A program made the translations under genes and the position numbers. Of a stretch of 10,862 nt of DNA, positions 7,104 to 10,862 are shown in pieces. The notes beneath the pieces were generated by a model. It saw nothing but the letters and a program-made list of their open reading frames with translations, did not search any database and was not told where the DNA came from. Within the stretch, counting starts at the first letter, position 1. Each line of letters starts with the position of its first letter. The stretch is from an uncultured Acidimicrobiaceae bacterium (GTDB lineage Bacteria > Actinomycetota > Acidimicrobiia > Acidimicrobiales > Microtrichaceae), in assembly GCA_937868025.1 (NCBI GenBank), contig CALMLJ010000565.1, forward strand, positions 1 to 10,862. Direction: 5' to 3'.

Positions 7104-7801
7104 GGAGCCGCCTCGACGATCAGCGAGAGTCGTCCACCGGCACCCGCCGACGCGATTGCCTCCGACGACGTCCGATCGACAACGAGCGAGATCACCTGCA
7201 TTGAGGAGTCGTTCGCCGACTCGCTGATCTCTGCGACGCGGCCGGTGCCGCGGGACACGGGTTCGACCTTTCCGGTCGAATCTGCAGCCGGCACCTCAAC
7301 GATGCGTACCGTCGAGCCCACCTCGAGCTGGGTCGGATACTGGCCCGGCTTGAGGACAGCTCCTACGACGGCTTGCTCAGCGGACAGTTCGGGGGCCTCG
7401 CCGATCTGCGTCGGGACAAGCAGCGACCCGCCGGCGAGGGAAACCTTCGCGACCTTGCCGACGACTCTGCCCGCCTCGTCCGCCCGGAGCGTTGTCACCG
7501 ACGCGTCAAGAGAGATCGAAACCTCCTTGAGGTCGTCGGCCTCGATTCGCTGGCCGGCAGCGACGTCGCGTCTCAGGGCCAACACGGACGTCCGGTCACC
7601 GGCGCTGGAATAGAGCGTGAGCATCCCGAGCACCGACACAACGACGACGATCAATCCGAGTGCGATTCGTGGCACGTTGCGGTTGGGGGTGGGGCGTACG
7701 AGGCCTCGCCTGACCCCCGAGGTCTTGGGGCCTTGGTGATCGTCGGGCGCGCCGGCGGCTGTACCGATCCGCGGCAATGGTGTGGAGAGTGTGGTGGTCA
7801 T
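7100..7801 (-). CDS. SAF-domain single-pass membrane protein (CpaB/RcpC-like)
   Basis: This 233-residue protein has a polar, basic N-terminus (about 1-45), one membrane span (about 46-64, IALGLIVVVVSVLGMLTLY), and then an extracellular SAF domain. The SAF signature reads VLALRRDVAAGQRIEADDLK at about 73-92, followed by GRVVGKVAKVSLAGGSLLVP. This is the layout of CpaB/RcpC, a periplasmic Flp assembly factor in diderms. In Gram-positive Tad loci a shorter relative is common, and here it would sit at the outer membrane face near the cell wall. The C-terminal part (about 135-233) is beta-rich without clear assignment. The ATG at 7801 overlaps the upstream stop as ATGA and has GGAGG six bases before it. 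A longer frame to 8032 lies inside the neighbouring gene and was not used. Confidence 0.87.
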   Translation of the reverse strand: MTTTLSTPLPRIGTAAGAPDDHQGPKTSGVRRGLVRPTPNRNVPRIALGLIVVVVSVLGMLTLYSSAGDRTSVLALRRDVAAGQRIEADDLKEVSISLDASVTTLRADEAGRVVGKVAKVSLAGGSLLVPTQIGEAPELSAEQAVVGAVLKPGQYPTQLEVGSTVRIVEVPAADSTGKVEPVSRGTGRVAEISESANDSSMQVISLVVDRTSSEAIASAGAGGRLSLIVEAAP

Positions 7802-8640
7802 CGTCGTCCTCCGAGATTCGTGTTGATCGACTGGACCTCGCCGACCTGGATGTCGAACGTCGTCGTTCTGGTCACGGGAGCGAGGTTTCCTCCGCCCGCG
7901 CCGCCGGCGACGGTGTAGCTGGCTGTCCAAGTCACTGAGACCGTCACCCGGTATGTGCCGTTCGGAGCGGACGCGGACGACCGTGTGAAGGTGTGCCCGC
8001 AAAGTGGCTTGCCGGTGACCCCCGTCGTCCATGGGATGCCCGGGCCGTCGCAGGTCACGGTCTGTCCGTCCCCGAACGTCCAGACCGCCTTCGACGGAGC
8101 GGCGGTCACCGTTATCGAGACGCCAGGAACGTTGGCGGAGTCAGTCACGGCGGCCCAGTCGTCGAGCCACGTCCACATCGGGAGGTTCACGACCTGGTCG
8201 CCCTCAGGCGACAGTCGAACCTTGGGCACCGGGATGGGCATGCGACCGAGGACTCCGTTGGCGACGGTCCGTGGCGATACGACAGGACTTGCTGCACCTG
8301 CCGGAACGAAGACCAAGCCGTAGTAGACGGTGCCGCATTGCTTGTCGTACCAGGCACCATCACCCGAGGTGTCGATGAGGTTTCCGTCAAGGTCGTAAAT
8401 GGGCGAACCGGCCTCGAGCTCGACGAGTGAGTACGTGCAGTTGGTCGGAGAGCTGCTGCCACCCCCGTGGCCGCCCGAGGCTGGAGCTCCAGGCTGCTGA
8501 CCGCCCGAGATCGCTCCGTAGTCGATTCCGTCGCCATCGGTGGCCGCACCCCCACCACCGTCAGCAGCAGCTAACGGCGCGAACATGATCGTGCCGATCG
8601 CGACACCCACGAGGGCTGCGATGGTTCGTCTGAGCCTCAC
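7798..8640 (-). CDS. Secreted protein with PKD-like segment, Tad-locus accessory
   Basis: This 280-residue protein starts with a Sec signal peptide: basic MRLRR, hydrophobic core to about 24, and a likely cut near APLAAA/DG. A Gly/Ser/Pro-rich low-complexity stretch (about 27-66) follows. The middle part has Cys and Trp/Tyr residues and PRTVANGVLGRMPIPVPKVRLSPE. At about 188-245 lies a PKD-like pattern: AVWTFGDGQTVTC, then PLCGHTFTRSS and YRVTVSVTWTASYTV. The two Cys of that segment could bond. Similar proteins occur in actinobacterial Tad clusters, and some databases label them with unhelpful names; I see no nucleotide-binding motif. The start is GTG at 8640, a GTGA overlap with the lipoprotein gene and ten bases after GGAAG. 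GTG at 8649 is possible but too close to that site. A surface role with the pilus is inference. Confidence 0.8.
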   Translation of the reverse strand: MRLRRTIAALVGVAIGTIMFAPLAAADGGGGAATDGDGIDYGAISGGQQPGAPASGGHGGGSSSPTNCTYSLVELEAGSPIYDLDGNLIDTSGDGAWYDKQCGTVYYGLVFVPAGAASPVVSPRTVANGVLGRMPIPVPKVRLSPEGDQVVNLPMWTWLDDWAAVTDSANVPGVSITVTAAPSKAVWTFGDGQTVTCDGPGIPWTTGVTGKPLCGHTFTRSSASAPNGTYRVTVSVTWTASYTVAGGAGGGNLAPVTRTTTFDIQVGEVQSINTNLGGRR

Positions 8641-9236
8641 GGATCGCACACTTCCGATCCGAACGAGACAGATGCGACCTTCCAGGTGGCGGCCTCGAGT
8701 TGGAGGCTGACCGTGGCGAGGTGACGCCGCGGGTCGTCCGTGTCCACCCGCGTACCGTCCGCCGCGTAGATGCCGGTCATGTCGTCAATGCAGTCCTCGA
8801 CCACGGCCGTGGTGTCGTCTGCTGAGGCGAGGCGAGGAGAGTGATCCATCGTTCCCTTGAGCGAGCGTCCGGCCACAGCGTTGCCTTGAACAAACTCGAA
8901 GAGCTTCGACGTCTCTGCTCCGGTGGTGAATTCTCCGAGTTCGACTCGGAGACCTTCGAGGTCGGCCGGTCCTGTTCGCCCGGTTACCTCGATGTACCGA
9001 TCCCAGAAGGCAAGCTCAGCAGCGATCGCCGGGTGGGTGTCGGTTGGCGCTGCGGTCGACGTCGGACTCGTCTCGGGAGTCGCAGCGGTCGTGGACGCCG
9101 TGGAGGGAGCGCTCGTCACTCTGCTCGTCGTGCTGGACGCCGACGTTGCGCGGTCCGCCTTCTCATCTGTGCATCCGGGGAGGAGCAGCGCGACGGCAAG
9201 GACGGCGAGTGCGGTGATGGGGGTCGGGATCTTCAC
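8637..9236 (-). CDS. NTF2-like lipoprotein, first gene of the Tad operon
   Basis: This 199-residue protein has a lipoprotein signal MKIPTPITALAVLAVALLLPGC, with lipobox LLPGC at 18-22 and Cys22 as the lipidated residue. A Ser/Thr/Ala/Pro spacer runs to about 66. The remaining domain fits an NTF2-like (SnoaL/lumazine-binding type) fold seen in many actinobacterial lipoproteins. It has a first helix AIAAELAFWDRYIEVT (70-85), a middle SLKGTMDHSPRLASADDTTAVVEDCIDD, then RRHLATVSLQLEAATWKVASVSF near the end. Two Cys (149, 197) may pair. It would be tethered to the outer face of the membrane; ligand unknown. The start is GTG at 9236 with AGGAG five bases upstream. Upstream in-frame sequence to 9407 lacks a signal and overlaps the repeat-rich control region, so I excluded it. 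It ends in a GTGA overlap with the next gene. Confidence 0.83.
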   Translation of the reverse strand: MKIPTPITALAVLAVALLLPGCTDEKADRATSASSTTSRVTSAPSTASTTAATPETSPTSTAAPTDTHPAIAAELAFWDRYIEVTGRTGPADLEGLRVELGEFTTGAETSKLFEFVQGNAVAGRSLKGTMDHSPRLASADDTTAVVEDCIDDMTGIYAADGTRVDTDDPRRHLATVSLQLEAATWKVASVSFGSEVCDP

Positions 9237-9301
9237 AGGTACTCCTGGGGGCTGTCGGGTCGGGAACCGGCACGAGCCGGCAAGCGAGACGACATCATTC
9301 A

Positions 9302-9322
9302 CTGTCCGGTGTGGCAGGACAG
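9302..9322. repeat. Dyad CTGTCC-N9-GGACAG, candidate operator
   Basis: A perfect 6-base inverted repeat with a 9-base centre, 21 bases in all, lies 66 bases before the lipoprotein start. Its half-site extends into GTCCGG on one side and so shares sequence with the arrays further upstream. Size and position suit a dimeric repressor or activator site close to the operon promoter. The perfect symmetry is seen directly; the function is inferred. Confidence 0.55.
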
Positions 9323-9359
9323 AGCGGAATCGGAGATCGTTCCGCCGAAACGCAACTCG

Positions 9360-9375
9360 TTCCGGTTGGCCGGAA
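9360..9375. repeat. Dyad TTCCGG-N4-CCGGAA
   Basis: A perfect 6-base inverted repeat around TTGG, 16 bases in all, lies between the first dyad and the hexamer arrays. It carries the TCCGG core of the other sites but with T in place of G at the edge. It may be a further operator or a short structural element; nothing else explains it. Confidence 0.45.
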
Positions 9376-9413
9376 GACATCGGCGGCTCACCGAGCCAGT
9401 ACTCCACACCAAA

Positions 9414-9443
9414 CCGGACGAGCCGCCGGACGGCCCACCGGAC
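9414..9443 (+). repeat. Array A: three CCGGAC at exact 12-base spacing
   Basis: CCGGAC occurs at 9414, 9426 and 9438, separated by the 6-base spacers GAGCCG and GGCCCA. The hexamers are identical and the spacing is exact. The array is the mirror orientation of array B (9485-9514). It is outside any credible gene, about 180 bases upstream of the lipoprotein start. Phased identical short sites like this usually bind a protein cooperatively; which protein is not shown. Confidence 0.7.
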
Positions 9444-9484
9444 ACCGCAGGGACTCGGCGATCTCGTCCGGCGGATGCATGACC

Positions 9485-9514
9485 GTCCGGTGGTCTGTCC
9501 GGGTTGCTGTCCGG
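9485..9514 (-). repeat. Array B: three GTCCGG at exact 12-base spacing, inverted to array A
   Basis: GTCCGG occurs at 9485, 9497 and 9509 with spacers TGGTCT and GTTGCT. Read on the minus strand these are CCGGAC units followed by AGCAAC, AGACCA and GGTCAT. Combined with array A, the loose 12-base consensus is CCGGACRGNCCA. A lone GTCCGG at 9466 lies near the centre of symmetry between the arrays. The last copy ends 18 bases from the stop of the winged-helix gene. Confidence 0.7.
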
Positions 9515-9532
9515 CGTTTCGCCTGCCTGGGC

Positions 9533-9940
9533 TCAGGTCGCTCGGGGCTTCCGAGGCGCTTCGGGCCAGACCCGGTCAACAGCCTCCGACAGTGCGTTGA
9601 GCATCTCGAGCACCAGCTCGCCGCGATGCGTCAGCACGAAGACGACGTTGTTGTCGGGTCCGAGAGCGCGCATCACCAGGTCGTTCTCGCAGAGCGCAGC
9701 GGTGGCGTTGTCGAGGCCGTCGTTGGAGTGAGCGCGTGCCCGGTGGAAGAGCGTCTGGCGGGTCGACGGCTCATGGGCCAGCTGCCGGAGGATCGCGAAG
9801 CAGTACCGGTGAGCGAACAGGAACCGGATGTGATGGAGCAGAGCCAGGTCGAATGACGGCTCAGGTATCGCCGCCGGCGGGTCTTGGCGATCGGGCTCGA
9901 CTTGGAGTTGCCCGCCCGTTGCCTGGTGATCGTCCGACAT
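9533..9940 (-). CDS. Winged-helix DNA-binding regulator (HxlR-like)
   Basis: This 135-residue protein has a polar N-terminal tail (about 1-28) and then a winged-helix pattern. It has helix RFLFAHRYCFAILRQLAHEP (39-58), a turn, STRQTLFHRA (59-68), a recognition-helix region NDGLDNATAALCENDLVMRA (73-92), and a wing GPDNNVVFVLTHRGELVL (94-111). A C-terminal helix (about 112-125) suits dimerisation. The order resembles HxlR/MarR-type regulators, where HRYCFAILRQL matches the KWTLLILREL helix of HxlR. The ATG at 9940 follows AGAGG at a six-base distance; an upstream GTG (9955) overlaps that site and was rejected. It lies just upstream of the pilus operon, on the same strand, beside the CCGGAC arrays, and is divergent from a sigma-like gene. 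It is a natural candidate for binding the arrays, but this is inference. Confidence 0.75.
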   Translation of the reverse strand: MSDDHQATGGQLQVEPDRQDPPAAIPEPSFDLALLHHIRFLFAHRYCFAILRQLAHEPSTRQTLFHRARAHSNDGLDNATAALCENDLVMRALGPDNNVVFVLTHRGELVLEMLNALSEAVDRVWPEAPRKPRAT

Positions 9941-9979
9941 TGCGTTCCTCTGCACCTACAGGGGAAGGAATAGAACGAG

Positions 9980-10006
9980 ATTATGAAATGCGCTCAAATA
10001 TCACAA
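9980..10006 (-). promoter_or_regulatory. Candidate promoter of the winged-helix regulator gene
   Basis: The stretch 9961-10040 is clearly AT-rich against the GC-rich background. On the minus strand, TTGTGA (10006-10001) and CATAAT (9985-9980) are separated by 15 bases, or 17 if the -10 is read as TAATCT. Transcription would begin near 9973, leaving a leader of about 33 bases before the ATG at 9940. The matches are moderate and spacing is short for the best -10. Confidence 0.4.
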
Positions 10007-10029
10007 AATGACAGGGGTGGGCATATATC
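10000..10029 (+). promoter_or_regulatory. Candidate promoter of the sigma-like gene, overlapping the divergent one
   Basis: On the plus strand, ATCACA (10000-10005) and TATATC (10024-10029) are 18 bases apart, each matching four of six consensus bases. Its -35 would occupy the same bases as the -35 of the minus-strand promoter, so the two could compete or be controlled by one bound protein. The transcript would have a leader of about 120 bases containing the 11-base inverted repeat. Confidence 0.35.
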
Positions 10030-10053
10030 TGATGACGTAAGTCCCGGACGCGC

Positions 10054-10091
10054 CACCCGACGGCCCGGGGCACCCGCGATGCCGTCGGGTG
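10054..10091 (+). repeat. Perfect 11-base inverted repeat in the leader of the sigma-like gene
   Basis: CACCCGACGGC (10054-10064) and its exact complement GCCGTCGGGTG (10081-10091) enclose a 16-base loop, which itself contains CGGG-GCA-CCCG. As RNA this is a strong GC-rich stem ending 66 bases before the ATG at 10158. There is no T-tract after it, so it is not a classic terminator for either strand. It may be an mRNA leader structure, an intrinsic stop without a U-tract, or a protein site. A CCGGAC (10044) and a GTCCGG (10127) flank it. Confidence 0.7.
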
Positions 10092-10157
10092 CTGGTTCCG
10101 TCAAGCGTCCTCCGAGGTTCGAGATGGTCCGGTCTTCAACGACGCAAGGGGACCGAC

Positions 10158-10664
10158 ATGGGATCAATTCTTCTGGATCAGCTCGACGAAGAGTGGGCGT
10201 GGCTCGCCCACTCGAGAAGGGCGACACTGGCGCTCACTCGGTGGGCGCAGTGCGACGCCGAGCTGCGCGAGTTCGCCAACTTGAACGAGCTGGTGACCTT
10301 CGTGAATCGGCGCGACCGGCTCGCTGAAGGCGATGCGATTCTCTATCGGCTCGTCTGTCGAGCGCACGTCGACGAGCTCGCAGCGCGCACAGTGCTCGCG
10401 TGCATGATGCCGGGGATCAAACGCCTGACCTGCAACTTCCGCTGGGCTCACGAGTCGTCGGACGAGGCGTCCGCCGCAGTTCTCGCGGTCATGTGGGAAC
10501 GGATTCGGACCTACCCGTGCGTGCGGCGACCAGCGAAGATCGCGGCGAACATCCAGTTGGACACGCGGCAGCGAGTCGGTCGGCGCGTGGACCGTGAATG
10601 CAAGCAGCGGGCCGCCGGCGTCCTTGGTGCTTCCGGCTGTCCCGTCGAAGGCGCGGTTGCGTGA
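10158..10664 (+). CDS. Small protein resembling sigma-70 region 2, no region 4 visible
   Basis: This 168-residue, mostly helical protein is not firmly recognised. The part at about 75-145 resembles region 2 of sigma-70-type factors as found in divergent actinobacterial proteins. It has ARTVLACMMPGIKRLTCNFRW, an acidic helix SDEASAAVLAVMWERIRTYP, then RRPAKIAANIQLDTRQRVGRRVDRE. A true sigma factor would continue with a region 4 helix-turn-helix, but the protein ends shortly after, with a Gly/Ala-rich tail. It could therefore be a partial sigma, an RNA polymerase-binding modulator or an unrelated helical protein. The ATG at 10158 follows AAGGGG at about seven bases; an upstream ATG at 10089 lies inside the inverted repeat. 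It is divergent from the winged-helix gene and convergent with the small gene to its right. Confidence 0.65.
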   Translation: MGSILLDQLDEEWAWLAHSRRATLALTRWAQCDAELREFANLNELVTFVNRRDRLAEGDAILYRLVCRAHVDELAARTVLACMMPGIKRLTCNFRWAHESSDEASAAVLAVMWERIRTYPCVRRPAKIAANIQLDTRQRVGRRVDRECKQRAAGVLGASGCPVEGAVA

Positions 10665-10796
10665 TCAGTCGGCACGCTGAACGACGGGAAGCGCAGCGAC
10701 GCATGAGGCCGAGTCGGCCAGGCCGACGATCGCGCCGCCGAACGACTCAAGGTTGTCGATCAGTTGCTCGAGCCAGTCGGTGTCGTATGCAGCCAT
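10665..10796 (-). CDS. Small unrecognised protein, or 3' end of a larger gene entering from the right
   Basis: The ATG at 10796 begins a 43-residue protein, MAAYDTDWLEQLIDNLESFG and onward, ending VVQRAD. It has an acidic amphipathic first half and a hydrophobic middle (GAIVGLADSASCVAAL). AGGAGGAA lies five bases before the ATG, an excellent ribosome binding site, and third-position GC is high. However, the same frame stays open to the window edge (10862). It would add a hydrophobic stretch (AALLLMAGAVLC) and acidic residues (ESSEEER) coded by the same bases, and an ATG at 10838 would give 57 residues. Either a small gene or the end of a longer one is possible. I do not recognise the family. 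Its stop touches the stop of the sigma-like gene. Confidence 0.45.
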   Translation of the reverse strand: MAAYDTDWLEQLIDNLESFGGAIVGLADSASCVAALPVVQRAD

Positions 10797-10862
10797 GCGT
10801 TCCTCCTCGCTCGACTCGCACAACACTGCACCAGCCATCAGCAGGAGCGCGGCAGTCGATGT

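Larger units (their letters stand above)
9237..9532. promoter_or_regulatory. Gene-free control region upstream of the Tad operon, rich in CCGGAC/GTCCGG
   Basis: I find no credible gene in these 296 bases; the open frames crossing it lack start signals and known domains. It should hold the promoter of the pilus operon, whose first gene starts at 9236. The hexamer CCGGAC or its complement occurs at 9304, 9414, 9426, 9438, 9466, 9485, 9497 and 9509. Elsewhere in the window I see it roughly once per kilobase. On the minus strand a GGAAC at 9343-9339 could be an ECF-type -35 element, with a poorly defined -10 near 9320; this is weak. No terminator with a T-tract follows the regulator gene at 9533. 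Confidence 0.6.

Noticed and set aside
9237..9407. N-terminal extension of the lipoprotein frame upstream of 9236
   Set aside because: It would bury the lipoprotein signal peptide behind 57 residues and run through the dyads. The GTG at 9236 has AGGAG at the right distance.
9237..9532. CRISPR array or integron attachment sites as an explanation of the repeats
   Set aside because: The repeated unit is only six bases with six-base spacers, far too short for CRISPR, and there are no cas, integrase or transposase genes in the window.
9388..9579. A 63-codon minus-strand frame across the hexamer arrays, in which the 12-base period would be a four-residue repeat
   Set aside because: The repeat reads as unrelated peptides in the two arrays (RTAT-RTDH-RTV and PVGR-PAAR-PV) because they are inverted. 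The frame also overlaps the end of the winged-helix gene and lacks a start signal, so a DNA-level role explains the period better.
10713..10727. 15-base palindrome GTCGGCC-A-GGCCGAC
   Set aside because: It lies inside the small minus-strand frame, encoding around IVGLAD, and GGCC-rich symmetry is common in coding DNA of this composition. I see no reason to prefer a regulatory role.

Overview
The window is GC-rich DNA with strong GC preference at third codon positions and frequent GTG starts. It fits a high-GC actinobacterium. The gene set and protein styles resemble Acidimicrobiia such as Ilumatobacter relatives, but that placement is inference and no marker gene here fixes it. Nearly everything from position 1 to 9236 is one minus-strand operon encoding a Tad (tight adherence, Flp-type) pilus machine of the monoderm type. 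The remaining ~1.6 kb on the right is a small regulatory module.

Reading the operon in its own direction (right to left), the genes are: an NTF2-like lipoprotein (8637-9236), a secreted protein with a PKD-like segment (7798-8640), a single-pass SAF/CpaB-type protein (7100-7801), a CpaE/TadZ-like protein with a degenerate P-loop (6354-7103), the TadA/CpaF secretion ATPase (5041-6357), the TadB and TadC inner-membrane platform proteins (4196-5044, 3309-4199), a short pilin-like protein (3074-3262), two TadE-like pseudopilins (2636-3061, 2227-2643), a TadE/G-like protein (1814-2230), and a large LysM membrane protein that runs off the left edge (1-1811). Seven junctions are exact 4-base ATGA or GTGA overlaps, so translation is tightly coupled. 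The pilin-like gene is the exception, with a 46-base leader and the clearest ribosome binding site of the locus. No prepilin peptidase and no secretin lie in the window.

Upstream of the operon, 9237-9532 carries no credible gene but is dense in the hexamer CCGGAC/GTCCGG. It holds three copies at exact 12-base spacing in one orientation (9414-9443), three copies at exact 12-base spacing in the opposite orientation (9485-9514), and two separate dyads nearer the lipoprotein start. Next comes a minus-strand winged-helix (HxlR-like) regulator (9533-9940).

This regulator is divergent from a plus-strand protein resembling sigma-70 region 2 without a visible region 4 (10158-10664). The shared AT-rich intergenic region has candidate back-to-back promoters, and a perfect 11-base inverted repeat sits in the leader of the sigma-like gene. 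A small minus-strand reading frame (10665-10796, possibly longer) meets the sigma-like gene tail to tail, stop codon against stop codon. The simplest reading is a Tad pilus operon controlled by an adjacent regulator through the hexamer arrays; that control is a hypothesis, not shown by the sequence.
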